This document shows, piece after piece, positions 1 through 13,253 of a stretch of DNA of 64,000 nucleotides; position 1 is the stretch's first letter, and each line of letters begins with the position of its first letter. This stretch comes from Neostapfia colusana (taxonomy: Eukaryota > Streptophyta > Magnoliopsida > Poales > Poaceae), in assembly GCA_030760725.1 (NCBI GenBank), contig JASWHV010000012.1, positions 79,248,968-79,312,967 of the forward strand. Direction: 5' to 3'. Made by a program: the position numbers and the translations under genes. A model generated the notes under the pieces. The model ran no database searches, was not told the DNA's origin, and worked only from the letters and a program-made list of their open reading frames with translations.

Positions 1-99
1 CATGCTCTTCACAACATTTCCTAAGGTGTCCACAATAAAAACTGTGGTGTGGTGAGGTGAAGAAAAGTTTTTGCAAGTCCCTTTTCTTGGGCTTTTACA
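1..99 (-). repeat. Start of the 3' LTR (partial)
   Basis: Minus-strand LTR beginning TGTAAAAGCCC next to the polypurine tract. It is identical by eye over 99 of 99 bases to 10447-10545. The rest lies left of the window. Confidence 0.95.
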
Positions 100-113
100 T
101 CCCTCCCCCCTTA
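100..113 (-). other. Polypurine tract (PPT)
   Basis: On the minus strand this is AAGGGGGGAGGGA followed directly by the LTR start TGTAAAAG, the expected place and composition of a plus-strand DNA primer. Confidence 0.85.
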
Positions 114-165
114 AAGGAATCTCGTCCCGAGATTATAAAAGAAGAGATAGCGATGTAATAGGGAC

Positions 166-3100
166 TTACCCGTGTTGAGAAGCCATAAACTCCGGGTAAT
201 TTGAGCGAAGAAACTCCTCGCTCTCCCACGTCGCTTCTTCGGCGGTGTGGTTGCTCCAGAGTATTTTGTAGAACCACAACGTTCTGCTGCGTGTGGTCCT
301 GGCTTTCTCATCCAGAATTCCCACCGGATATTCATCATATGTTAAATCCGGTTTCAGCTCGCTGATGTCTTCGGTAGGAACAGCAGCTGTATGCTTCAAG
401 CATTTTCGCAGTTGCGAAACATGGAAAATATCATGGACACCAGTCAGAGATGCCGGTAGCTCCAATCGATACGCTGCTGGTCCACACTTCTCGGTGATAG
501 CGTAGGGTCCAATGAAACGGGGAGCGAGCTTCCCCTTCACACCGAACCGGTGCATGCCCTTCATCGGAGACACGCGGAGGTACACGTGTTCCCCAACGTC
601 AAAGTGCAACGGCCTACGCCTCTTATCAGTGTAGCTCTTCTGTCGGGATTGAGCGGCCTTCAAATTGGCTTGAATTGTCTGAACACGCTCCTCGGCGTCG
701 TTCACCACATCAACCCCGAATGTGACCCTTTCATCGGACTCGCACCAATTTAATGGGGTGCGGCATTTACGACCGTAGAGAGCTTCATAGGGTGCCATCT
801 GGATACTCGCCTGATAACCGTTGTTGTACGAGAATTCCGCCAATGGTAGGTGATCATCCCAGTTCCTACCATGGTGGATGGCACATGCTCTCAACATGTC
901 TTACAGGACTTGATTCACCCTTTCTGTCTGGCCATCTGTCTGAGGGTGATAAGCGGAGCTCCTGATCAACTTAGTACCCAATGCAGCGTGTAGCTGCTCC
1001 CAAAAGCGAGATACAAATAATGCACCTCGATCTGAGACAATGGTCTTGGGTACCCCGTATAGGCATAGAATCTTCGCTATGTATAGCTCCGCATATTTGC
1101 CGGCATTGTAACGTGTATTCACCGGAATGAAGTGAGCCGTCTTGGTTAACCGATCAACGATTACCCATATGGAATCATGCTTGTTGGCTGTTAGGGGTAA
1201 TCCCACAATGAAATCCATGCTCACATATTCCCATTTCCATGCCGGGATCTTCAGGGGTTGCAGCAGTCCTGATTTCTTCATGTGATCAGCTTTCACTCGT
1301 CTACACGTATCACACTCGGATACGTACTTAGCTACCTCCCGCTTCATCCGTGTCCACCAAAATTTCTTTTTCAAATCTTGGTACATTTTGTTGCTGCCCG
1401 GATGAATGGAGTATTTGGACAAGTGAGCTTCATCGAGGATCTTTTTCCTCAACTCCATGTCTCAGGGTACGACTATGCGGTCATTGAACCACAGCGTCCC
1501 CTCATCATCTTTCCGGAAACATTTAATTTCTCCATTGTCTATCCGTCTCCGGAGATGTGCCATGCCTTTATCCGTTTTCTAAGCTGCAATGATGTCCTCC
1601 CTAATAGTAGGGATGAGGGCAAGGTTGTACAGCGATCCATAAGGAACCAAATATAAACTTGGCTCTTCCTCCTCCACCGGTGTAATGGTGAGGTGATGGA
1701 CATGCGCTTTCCGACTCAGCGCGTCGGCAACCACATTCGCCTTGCCGGGGTGGTAATGGATTTCAATCTCATAATCTTTGATCAGTTCTAACCACCTCCT
1801 CTGCCTCATGTTCAGCTCCTTCTGGGTGAAAATGTATTTCAAGCTCTTGTGGTCGGTGTAGAGATGCACCAAGTTCCCCAGGAGATAGTGCCTCCACATT
1901 TTCAGCGCCAACACCACGGCAGCAAGTTCAAGATCGTGAGTCGGGTAGTGCCGCTCATGGTTCCGAAGTTGGCGTGAGCCATAAGCGACCACACGTCCTT
2001 CCTGCATCAACACGCAGCCAAGCCCAATACCAGACGCGTCACAATACACGTCGAAGGGCTTTGTTGTATCCGGCTGAGCTAACACCGGGGCTGTTGTGAG
2101 ATGCTTCACCAATGTTCGGAACGCTCCTTCACACGCGGTGTTCCAAACATATTTTGTCCCTTTCTTCAGCAACTCTGTCATCGGCTTAGCGAGCTTGGAG
2201 AAGCTCGGAATGAACCTCCGGTAGTATCCCGCTAACCCGAGGAAGCTTCTGACTTCATGGACTGAAGTGGGAGCTTTCCATTTCAGCACTTGCTCTATTT
2301 TGCTTGGGTCAACCGCAATGCCTTCAGCTAAGATGATATGTCCCAAGAATGGCACTTGGCTGATCCAAAATTCGCATTTACTGAACTTGGCGTAGAGTTT
2401 ATGGTCTCGCAATCGTTGAAGAACGATCCGCAAGTGTTCGGCATGTTCGGCTTCCGTCTTGGAGTAAACCAAGATATCGTCGATGAACACTACCACGAAT
2501 TTGTCCAGCTCTGGCATGAACACCGAGTTCATGAGGTACATGAAATGGGCTGGAGCATTTGTGAGACCAAATGACATGACGAGATATTCATATAGTCCAT
2601 ATCTCGTCGAGAATGCCGTCTTCGGGATATCCTCCGCCCGGATCTTGATCTGGTGATATCCAGAGCGAAGGTCCATCTTTGAGAATACACTTGCCCCCAC
2701 AAGTTGATCAAACAAGATGTCAATACGGGGCAGTGGGTACTTATTCTTGATGGTGACGGCGTTGAGCGGCCGGTAATCCACACACAGCCTCAGGGTTTCA
2801 TCCTTCTTCTTTACAAATAGCGCCGAGCATCCCCAAGGCGAGGAACTCGGCCTAATGAAACCCTTGCTCAACAGATCATTGAGCTGTTCTTTCAGTTCTG
2901 CCAGCTCATTTGGAGCCATCTTGTATGGTCTCCGTGATATGGGCGTAGTCCCGGGTGCGAGCTCGATCTTGAACTCGACATCCCGCTCAGGTGGCATGCC
3001 CGGAAGATCATCCGGGAACACATCAGGATACTCCCGGACTACGGGGATGTCTTCTAACTTGAGAACTTCAGCATTATTAATTGCTAAAACTTCCCGGACT

Positions 3101-4698
3101 GGCGTGTCTAACACCATGGAATGCGGACGGTGGAATGGAGAATTTAAGTGAACCGTCCGTGTCCGAGTCTCTAGGACAGTGCCATGGTATTGTAGCCATG
3201 ACATCCCTAAGATTGCATCAATCTTTTGTCCCATAAGGATTATCAAGGTGGTGGGATATAGTTTCCCACCTAAGCACAGAGGTGCCTTTGGAGTCATCAT
3301 ATTAGCTGAAATCTTCCCTCCCGGTGAGCATATCATATAAGTGCAGTCGGTTGGGAAGACTTGCAATTGATGTTTAGCCACATAGGATGCACTTATAAAG
3401 CTGTGGGTTGCACCAGAATCAAATAATATGACGATGGCTTGATTGTTGAGAGTAAACGTACCCGCCAGCACGTTGTCTCCCTCGGGGGCGTCCTCGTTGT
3501 CGAGGTTGCGGACGCCTCCAGTCCACTGACCAACCTTCTTCACCGGAGGTCGGCCTCGAGCACCGCCCTGGAGCTGGGCTTGCCCGCTGCTCTGCTGCCC
3601 CTGGGGACAGTCCTTCGCAAAGTGGCCCGCCTGGCCACACGTGAAGCAGGTGAAACGGGGCGGTCCCCCGCTGGTCGGTGGATGGAATCCCGGGGCGCGT
3701 TGTGGCGGTGGAAACGCCCGGGGTACCGTCTGCTGCTGCTGCTGTCTTGGTGGTGGCATCGGCGGACGGAACGGGGGTGCTTGAAAGGGACGTCCCCCGA
3801 ACCGTTGCGGTCGCGCCGGTGGTTGCCACTGCTGCCCGGATGGTGTCCGATACACCATACGGTACTTCTGGGGAGCGCCACTCCCACCGCTGCTAGGTGG
3901 AGCGCTGCGCTTCCTCTGCTCAGCTGCTAACTCCCGCTGAGCGTCCTCTTGCATGATGGCGGCATTGACTAGGTCATTGAATGTGCCGCGGTTCCATTGT
4001 ACGAGGTGAGTCTTCATTTCGGGGTGCAACCCCCGATAGAAGTGCTCCCTCTTCTTCTCCTCCGTGGAGACGTAGTCTGACGCATACTGCGCCAGATGGT
4101 TGAAGGCACGGGAGTAGTCGTGGGCACTCCTCCCGCCCTGCTTCAGTTCCAAAAATTCTTGGAACTTTCTCTTCATTATTCCGGGAGGGATGTGATAGGC
4201 GCGGAACGCCTCCCGGAACTCTTGCCATTCCACGGCATGGCCAGCCGGACGTGAGGCGACATAATTCGCCCACCACGCACCAGCGGCACCGTGGAGCTGC
4301 TGTGCTGCGAACAGCGTCTTCTGCCGCTCCGTACACTGGAGCAGCCCGAACTTGGACTCGATAGTCCGCAGCCAGTTGTCCGCCTCCAGTGGTTCTTCAG
4401 CTTCGGTAAACACTGGAGGGTGCGTACTCATGAAATCCGAGTACGACACTTCGCGGGGCTCACGAGGCCCTCGCTCTTGACGTCCTCCCGCCTGGGACGT
4501 ATTCTGCACGATCGTGCGGAGCAGGTCGGTCTGCTCCTCATGACCTCCCACCAATGCCGCTATCACATCCGCTAGAGTAAGCGGAGGCGGCGGTGGTGGC
4601 TGCTGCTGCGGGGTGCTGTCGTAGGCCGGTGGCTGGGAGTCATCGCCTCCACCTTGGCTAGAGCCACCAACCTCGTGCGTGGTCCTAGTACGAACCAT
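166..4698 (-). pseudogene. Tekay gag-pol polyprotein with three in-frame stops
   Basis: One 1511-codon frame encodes the capsid and replication enzymes of the element. I chose the ATG at 4698 because the gag N-terminus typical of this clade (MVRTRT...) starts there. Domains in order: gag with a CCHC zinc knuckle (about 3655-3602), aspartic protease with DSGATHS (about 3430-3400), reverse transcriptase with FIDD (about 2497-2462), RNase H, integrase with a zinc-binding N-terminus (about 1400-1300) and DDE residues, and a C-terminal chromodomain (about 330-170). The frame is never shifted, but is cut by TAG at 1579-1581, TGA at 1462-1464 and TAA at 901-903. Each is one C-to-T change from CAG, CGA or CAA. 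The copy cannot make a full integrase. Confidence 0.93.
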
Positions 4699-6530
4699 CT
4701 GCAACCATACGACATTAAACATCAGTCCCGCAACATTTTGCATGCAGTCCAATAGAACTGGGCGTAAAAACATTACGACAACCAAACATGCGAAATATCT
4801 CGTAAGTAGATAATGTAATAACTTTGCACAAGCTACACCATTACCAGACCAAACACAAGTTAGTTTAATCCAACTTGATGAACCTCCCCTTTGGAAGCTC
4901 AACATAACTAGGTTTGGTCACTACGAGACATTATTCTTGCGTTGCCATCACGTATAACACCCTTAGGGTACAACACCCTTTTCAATGAGTTCAACTGTCA
5001 TTCTCCTGTCAGAATGACCAGTTTCTACCTATTCCGAGTTTTGATCTGGTTCTGTGCATTTTCATGACTCAAGTTGAATACCAAAGTTCAAGTTAACTTC
5101 AGTATCTTTCCAACGAGTACTCATTGGCACCAAGATCAGCTTTGATTAAAAAGTTATGTTAATTCAAAGTTAGCAGAATTTCTGGAAGGATTTTAACAGC
5201 ACCTCCCTTGGAAGTGGCCGTTTCCAACCCTGATTCCCACTAAATTCTGTGCTGAAATTTCAGGAACTTTGAATTGCAAAGGTGTCGCACATCTTCTACT
5301 CTTTCTAAGGATGTATTATATGACAATTTTAGATTTTTCAACTGGGGGTTATGTTTGAAAAACAGATCAGTTCAGAGGATGTTTTACTCTGCCCTGGTTC
5401 TGGACAGTTTATATTCCTCTGGGATTTCAGCCATCTCAAGGCGAGTTTCAGCTCTGGAAGTCTACAACAAAGTTGTAGAGTACTTGAATACCTTTCCAGA
5501 ACTATATAGCACACCTCCCCGGCTAAAAGACCTGTGAGTTATGCCCTGTTGAAGATCAACAAACATGCTGCCCAAAACAGAGCACTCTGTTTTTCAGTCT
5601 TTTTGGAACTACACTCATCACTATCCCATTCTTATACCCAACCAGGGTCCTAACTGTTGAACCTATAGATTTCAATTCTTTGTTATCATTATACTCATGC
5701 ATATGCCTACAATATCTCGGTACTACGTTCCTCACAAAAGAAAATCCTAACCGGATCATACCGGTATATACGTCTCGAGTGTGGCACTAAACGGTCTCTC
5801 GCACACGTTTTCTACACGGATACAATACGTGGTTAGTACCTGCAGAAGACCACACAATGATGGTGCACTCAAAGTTTGTTCATTTCAGGCAGTTCCATAT
5901 TTAAAAGTAAATACAAACGCCCGTATCATTGTCATACGGCCGTCCTTGAGCTAAGTCACGTCTCAAGGCACGTGATCGTGTTTCAACACCACACGACGGG
6001 GAACCCGAGTATGTCATGAACGGGTCGTCACGGTTGGGAATGTTATCAACCCAACAGATACCACCTACTGCCCTGCAGGGCACGCCGATGGCAAGCGCTG
6101 CGTATGTCCTCCTGGGCTATTTCCAGACGAACACACTCTCGCGTTACTGACCACGCGATGGGGTATCCACTTACTTGCCTAATGCACGCTAGGGATCAGC
6201 GTTTCATATGAACTCAGGAACATGAAGAGTCCAAGAGGTCCATATTAACGTCTCACACCAAGCTGTGAGATCAATCCCTGAACCACGTTCCTCGTCAGGG
6301 GGAGCTAACTGAAATTGAACCGCTTTCGGTGGCGTTCCTTACCATACTTACCAGAGCGTAGGTGCGTCGTTACATAATTGAAATTCAGAATTATAACACA
6401 TAAGTTAGTCTTTGCCACTTTAAGTAACTATGCTAATATAGTCCTTACTTTGGCAACTACCGAATCCTCACCGTATACCTAAGTTTTTTCCCATAATGCA
6501 GTCCTTTAGTACTGTGCTATCCCCACTGCA

Positions 6531-6542
6531 GCTCTGATACCA
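6531..6542 (-). other. Primer binding site, tRNA-Met type
   Basis: Minus strand TGGTATCAGAGC, the standard plant initiator-tRNA-Met PBS, three bases inside the 5' LTR end (CCGCCACA). Confidence 0.93.
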
Positions 6543-6545
6543 GGC

Positions 6546-9500
6546 TGTGGCGGACCGGAATCCGCTCATCCAGGATCGTAGAGGGTGGTGCCGCGCGATG
6601 CGACACCCGACAGCACACGTCATAAGAACGCAATATATTACATGGGAACAACAGCTGAAACTGTACAAACAGGTACAAACTTCAGTTACAACTATTGTTC
6701 TATTACACAGCGGAAGACTACACTATACAACTCACGCCCGCCTATTTAGCAAAAGTCGGTTGCCCAGCCCTAGGGCAACCCACACTAGCTGCACGTCTCA
6801 GCTCAGCGCGGCGTGTATGGCTCCCACTCAGCCGTGGTCCCCGACGGAGGGTAACCCTCGCCGGTGGACTCGTACTCCGAGTCCGTGGGTGGCTCCTCAC
6901 CTGAAAAACACTTAAGCAGCAACCGTGAGCACGAAGGCTCAGCAAGGCTTAACCGACTCACCTAAGCATGAAACTCTACATGAGGTATACCAAGACATAG
7001 GTTAGTAACGTTTCAGCAAAAGGACACGCCTACAAGTTCATCCTTAGTTCATCTTTTAGCAACAAGTTAACAGTTCATGAAATCTGAAATTTAGTAAGCA
7101 GTATTTGGTGGCACACATGTAGCAATACAATTATATCAATCAGCATCGTTGAATCAACATATTTCATCCATTAGTCTACGTTACGACGCAGTGAACAAGC
7201 GGTTCTCGTCACCGCGAGGGACGGCGAATCGACTCGATATACACCTGCAGGGAAACCCAAAGAGCACGTCACGTACGCCCACCCGTGGAGCTGCACAGCA
7301 CGCTCACTCGATGTCGTACGGGACAACCTTTCACCCAACAGCCCAAACGTCGAACCGGTCGCACCGAAACGAGCAGGAGGTTCCCCACACGGAGCATCTC
7401 TCTATGCCCGTTGGCAGATTTCCACCTTGCTGCCCTCAACCTACACCTATAAATCGGTGTGCTATGCCTCGACGCCCGGAGGTTTAGGCTACATCGGTTT
7501 ATCGGGGCCCATATATCCGATATGCCTTCGGTACGTTCAATACTTGTTCAGCAGGGCCGCACACGGATCGGTCCTCAATCGACACGGGCAGGGCTGCGCA
7601 CACAAGACTCACTCTTGCTGCGCCCTAGCCCCTGCCTAGTCTCATTTTTATTACTACAGTGATCTCACATCACTCAACCGAACCCGTGTGTCCCAAGCCT
7701 ATCTCGCGAGTAGATTCCAACTACTCGACTTGTACCGAAGTCCTATGACTCATTAAGCATAGCCTGTCTACTCGAGGTCCTTGACACTACCCTCACTCTT
7801 TTAGGAACCTCTGGTTATGCAAGTGGGGTTCCATTCACCCTATACCTAATGCACAATCATACTTCATATGACACATGTAAACAAAGTAAAACTTTTAAAA
7901 AGGGTTAATGCAAACCGGGGCTTGCCTTGTTGCTGCTGGTCAGGAGTTAGTTCTTCGTCCGGAAGAAGGAAGTCCAGCACTTCCGGAGTCTCTTCTTCAA
8001 CGGCTACACGTTAATGAAATACTACATGTTAATTTATATGCAAAGGTGAGTTTAGAGTAAGACTTCTACTATTAGTTCTAATAACCAGCCTCTAATACCT
8101 GGAACTTTGTTTAAGAATTTAAAGATGAACTGGTGTTGGTGGTTTGGCTTGAACTTAATCACATGGTTAAATGCTAAGTGGTTTTCCCCCTTTTCCATAA
8201 TAATCCCTTAAGTGATTAAACAGGACAGGGGTGATCTAGAGCTCCAATGGAGCTGAGAATTTTCGTGTGAGTTCCTTGTCACAAGAAAACCCTCTGGACC
8301 AAACCTTAGCACTTTTCATGGAGTGGTTTGCTCAGAATAATTTTTTTAGCAAATAAGCAAGGAGGAATTAATTCTGAGGTCAGACCCCTGTTCATACCCA
8401 ACTTAGTGAACTACAATTTCAATTATAGGTCCTAGAGTTTGCATGAATTTTCCTAGCATTTTTGGAGTCAAGGTTTGTTCAGAATTGAATTTCCAAGTTT
8501 TGGAAATTCTCTGAAAATGTTTCTGTATTCAAATGAACACAGCACCTTCCAATTTGAATTGCTCTGACCAAATCAACTCCAAATGGTCTGACACTTTTAC
8601 AGGGATTTACTAATGTCCTAAAGAATATTCTGGCAAAATTTGGGGATTTTTGGATGAACCAAACTCCCTCTAAAATTCTTTTGCTGAAAAGCTTTAAAGA
8701 ATTTTCCAGAATTAATTAATGGGTTTCATACAAATTAGGTTGTATGTATGGACACAGCTAGGCAATATGAATCCAACCCAATTTGAATCACTAAATTTGG
8801 AGCTTCCTAGCAAAAGTTATGGGGTTCTAAAGTTTGCACTAAAACTGGAAATTCCAAAAATGTTTAAATCCTGCGGGTGGGACCCACTCCTCGAGCCGGC
8901 CCACTCAGAAAGCGGCCACACCGCGGCCCACGGGTTTTTACCCGCGCTTCCGCACCGGATCCCGGCCGCAAACCCGATCCCCGCGCGAGATCAGAGGCTG
9001 ACCGGTGGACCCGCCCCCCCCCCTTCGTCTACCTCGCGCTCTCCCGCAGTTCCCGCGGCGGCGCTTCGCCGGAGCGCTCGCCGCCGGGCGTTTCCCCGCC
9101 CGACCTTTGACCAAACTTGCCGCCTGTGCCTAACTCGACTCGGAGAACACGCTGGTGCCCTCACCGGAGCTCGGCAATGGCCGGAACTATGCCCGCGACG
9201 GTGACAGAGCCTCCCTCTACTCCGGTGACGTCGTCCGGGCTACTCCGGGCCTTATTTCTCAAGCGGTTTGCTCCTACAGCTCCACCGTGGCATGCTGCGC
9301 ACGAATATGAGCTCGGTTGGCCATGGAAATAGCCGGAACTGGGACCTCACCGTCGACCTAGGCCCGATATCGACTGTTGCTCGGAAAACTTGGATATCAG
9401 TGCAAAGGCTCGATGGTTTTCGATGGTTTTGGATCCTAGGTGGCCGTGGGGGCGTGTAGAACCTATGCTCAGCTAGGTTTACGCTGTGCAGGACCGATCG

Positions 9501-10545
9501 CTGCGAATTTCAGCATTTCTGCTCACTCGTTTTTGTCGAGCACCGAGGAATGGACGGGGAAATACTCCCCCTACAAAGCATGGAAGAGGGTAGGGTCTTC
9601 ACCGTGAGCTCGAGCAGTCCCCGGCGCGTGTCTTTTCTGTTGAACTCCGGTCGCGAGGTCGCCTGGATCAACGGCGCGACGAGGAGCCGAGGGGAGCGGC
9701 GGGTGTCGTTTTTCGTTTTGGGTAGGAACGGGCAGAGCGGAGGAGATGAGGCTGGCTCAAGTGGGCTGGGAACTTAAACCGCGTCGGGCACGCGTGCGCT
9801 CGGTCGCCGAGCAGGAGGTGGCGAGGTGAGGCGGTCGGACGCCGGTGCTGTCCGCAGCTGGCGCGAGGTGTTCGACCGACGTCGGGAGAAAACAGCCACG
9901 CTCGGTTTGGGAAACAAGTTTCCCCCACTGACTTGTGGGCCCACTCTCCCCCTAATCCCCTCTTCTCCATTTCTGTTGTAAATATCCCAGCAACTCCACA
10001 TTGAATGAGAGACTTAGACCCCAAGTCTTGGTTTGAATTTGAGTTCTCAAATTCAAACTTTGTTTGGTTAAATTTGCTTCATGTTTAAACTGAAATTCAA
10101 ATTCAGTTTTTGAATTATTGCAAATTTGGCTCCCGACAAGATGAACTCCAATGGGGATGAAAATTGGTGGGTTTACTCAGAAAAATGTGCTGAGTGTAGA
10201 TATGAAGCTAAATTTTGAATTTGGGTGATGAAAGTTGCTGCAATTTGAATTTACATTCAAATTGGCCTCTTTTTGAAACAACCCAAAGTGCCTCAAAAAG
10301 TGTTGAATTTGCATGAGCTTTGGACTGAACCTTCCCAAGACTTTTTAAATTCTAGGGGTGAGCTCAACCTCTCATGTTCATGTGTAGAAACCCTACATTG
10401 TGAAGGTGAAGGCTTTCCCCTCTAATCATTCTTTTGATGGGGGTTACATGCTCTTCACAACATTTCCTAAGGTGTCCACAATAAAAACTGTGGTGTGGTG
10501 AGGTGAAGAAAAGTTTTTGCAAGTCCCTTTTCTTGGGCTTTTACA
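6546..10545 (-). repeat. 5' LTR of the Tekay element, 4000 bp
   Basis: Bounded by TG at 6546 and CA at 10545 on the plus strand, with the PBS just inside and a candidate TSD (gatgc) just outside. It carries the element's promoter and polyadenylation signals, which I did not locate. Short open frames on both strands match nothing I recognise and are treated as chance. Composition is mixed: GC-rich at 8870-9950 and AT-rich on either side. Confidence 0.9.
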
Positions 10546-12210
10546 GATGCGTGACGCCGTCGTAAGTTAAGTTATTTACGACAGTAGCCATCGTAAGTTA
10601 GGTTATTTACGATCCGGTACTTACCTCGGTTGTATACCATCGTAAGTAAAGAAATATTGTCGTAAGTAGCTAACTTACGACGGTTTATGACTAGCAAACA
10701 GATCAGTTTGATGCCTCAGATTCTGTGAGGCATCACCGATCCGCCGCACAACGACGATGATCACGACTAGTGTCGTGTGGCCCAAACGCCATCTATGGCA
10801 GACTTGGTTGTCCACGACGACGTACAGTGTTGTGTGGGCCATATCCCCTAAACGCTTGGCCGAAGAAGGACGATTTGGCAGGACCGAAAGAAGGTGAAGT
10901 CCTTCAGGGGGTCAAAGCCTTCCTTCGTCAGGCACCTGGCCCCCCCCCCCAACACCGGCATGGAGGTCAAAGCCAGGTCATTTCAGAGAGGTCAAGCCTT
11001 CCTCCGTCAAGTACCTTACCCTCCCCAACATTGGTGCCCTGCGAGTCAGGGATCTTGTCCCCGATGGCTTCCTCTACCATCGGCAAGCCATCCGGATGGC
11101 TTGTGCTTCAATCCGAGACCGTCAAGGAGAAGGACGCCTTGAAAATCCACACCGAAGGCCGCACGCACACGAAGATCTCACAAAAGTGGACGAAGATGGT
11201 CACCGGTGTGAGGACATGAGGTGGATGAGAGCGCTGGGAAGCGGAGCCTTCCAGCGTGCAAGAGGAAGATAAAGGCCTTAAGATGCATGAAGCTACCACC
11301 CTTCTCCAGAAGCGCTCCTTCTATACACATCCGCAAACTCTGGCAGGGAAACAGGCGCGGCGATTGGGTTTCCACCGCTGCACGTCGCCGGCTACTCACC
11401 TCCCTCAATGATGGGTAGGACCCAGGTCCACCCGTCACACACTGGGAACCAGGCGGGTAACTTCTCGGGAACGCCCTACGCTTCTCGAGAAAAGCGATGT
11501 GGTGGGACTGTAGCGACCAACCCGTGGGTTGCCATAGTAAATATCCCGAGGCAACCGTTTGAGCACGTCGCCGCGCCACTCGCCTCCCCCAATGGTGGGT
11601 AGGACCCAGGTCCACCCGTCAGACACTGAGGGCCAAGCGAGTAACTTCTCGGGAACGTACGACGGTTCCCGAGGAAAGTGGCGTGGTAGACCTGCGGCGA
11701 CTGACCCATGGGCTACCGCAGTAAATACTCCGGGGCAACCCCTCGAACACATCGCCACAACCCACCAGTCAAAGGCGGACACACTCCACTGCGGCGACGG
11801 CTTGCTGCCGCTTCGACTGGCGAGTACGCCCACTACCCCAAGGACGTGCGGCAGGGGGCGCCTGGGGAGGGGAGTCGGCCGGGGCGGCGGCGCGCGGGGA
11901 GGCCCCAGTGGGCGAAGGCGGCGGCGGAACGGGTCTGGGTCGGCGCGGGCGTGAATGCTCGCGCCGACCCCATCTCGTGCGGGTATAAACCGCTTATTTA
12001 CGACAGGCCAGTCTTCGTCGTTAATAAGCTTCTTATTCACGACTGTCGGCGTCGACCGTCGTGTATAACGTGATTATTCAAGACGGTCTAGGTCAACCGT
12101 CGTGAATAAGTAGCTTATTAACAACGGCCATTATGCACCGTCGTCAATATTTTTATTAACGATAGTACTGCAGTTAATAATTTGGTCGTCGTTAATTTCT
12201 CTTTTTCTTG
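10546..12210. mobile_element. Remnant with CACTA-like subterminal repeats
   Basis: The left part (10555-10690) has several copies of a cgtcgtaagtta-like motif in both orientations. The right part (11985-12200) has many variants of ttaataa next to gacggt or cgtcgt. It ends in ctctttttcttg, which read from the other strand is CAAGAAAAAGAG, the bases that often follow CACTA at such termini. The CACTA bases themselves are missing and no transposase is present. The left half was probably cut away by the Tekay insertion. This is inference; another cut-and-paste family is possible. Confidence 0.5.
11390..11760. repeat. Tandem duplication, period 184 bp, about two copies
   Basis: The motif gggtaggacccaggtcca occurs at 11413 and again at 11597. 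The bases around both, including the cttctcgggaacg and gtaaatactccg/gtaaatatcccg segments, line up with scattered substitutions. Confidence 0.85.
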
Positions 12211-12501
12211 AATCCTCCTCGGTATCAGGTGGTCACCACAACCTTAAATTAATTACGTCGGTGTTTGCAGCGCGTACAGCTGCTGAAGGTACACCGTCGT
12301 CAGAGCTAACTACTCACAGCAGATCAGTCACGTCAAAGTAGTGTCTCTGAGTTAACCAACTAAATGCTGCATTTTGCCATGTGGTCCATGAGCTTAAAGG
12401 AAAGGCGTTCGACCTTGCCTTTAAGCTAAAGCCCTTCTTTATCTTTTCCCTCTATATGCTAGCTACACGTACACCTATACGTTGGTAGTGTCATACGTAC
12501 C
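12211..12501. other. Short unannotated stretch
   Basis: No gene, RNA or repeat recognised. It ends with the left 8-bp target site (12494-12501) of the hAT element. Confidence 0.6.
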
Positions 12502-13253
12502 TAGTGGTGGGACATGGGTCGGGCCACTTTTAGGCGGGCTGAAGCCCAGTTGAAAAGCCCGGCGCGAGGCCCGGTCCGACACGAAACATGGGCCATGCCG
12601 GGCCTGTAATCGGGCACGACGGGCGGCACGGCACGAAGTTTCGGGCCGTGCTCGGGCCAACCCGGCCAGGATGGCCCAAAATTTTGAAATCGGCCCAAAA
12701 GAGCCCATCGGCCATATTGCGGCCCGAAGATTTTTATAATATCCCCCCACCAAGGCTGCGTACTCCCGTTCGGTCGTTCTTCACAGGGTCACAGGCCTCC
12801 ACTCTCCATTATAGCGCCGCCATCCACCCATCCCCGGTTCCCTGAGCTCTCCGGGTAGTTGGCCGCCGTGCCTCCGCCGGTCGTCCCCACTTCTGAGTCG
12901 CGCGCCGCGCACCGGCCCGCACGGCGCTGCGCGCCCCCACCCTGGCCTGCCCGGCGCTACGCGCCCCTGCTCCGGATCGCCCCGAGTTGCGCATCCCCGC
13001 CCTGGCCACCGGCCAGGCACGCGTCGCCAGCCAACCACCCCGGCCGGCCACCCCGCATCGCGTGCCTCTGCCTCGGCAGGCCCGCGCCGAGCAGCGCACC
13101 CGCCGCGGCCCCGCCCCACCTACGCGTCGTCGTCGGCTTGCGCAGCGTCGTCACCTTCTCCAGAGCAAGAGCAAGATGCTTCCATTTAGGGGTAGCGGTA
13201 ATAGGAAAAAGATTGCGACATCGTTGCACCGTGTTCGTGGCCGTGACCGGCGC

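Larger units (their letters stand above)
1..10545 (-). mobile_element. Ty3/gypsy Tekay-lineage chromovirus, 3' LTR cut by window edge
   Basis: An LTR retrotransposon read right to left. The parts in order on the minus strand are 5' LTR (10545-6546), PBS (6542-6531), leader, gag-pol (4698-166), PPT (113-100) and 3' LTR (99 to beyond base 1). The 99 bp of 3' LTR in view match the outer end of the 5' LTR base for base. The chromodomain at the end of the polyprotein and the very long LTR point to the Tekay (Del) clade. The five bases after the 5' LTR are gatgc, the probable TSD; its partner lies outside the window. The leader between PBS and gag (4699-6530) holds no convincing gene. Confidence 0.93.

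Noticed and set aside
6546..10545. Small open frames in the Tekay LTR as host genes
   Set aside because: Short, no domains, inside a well-bounded LTR.
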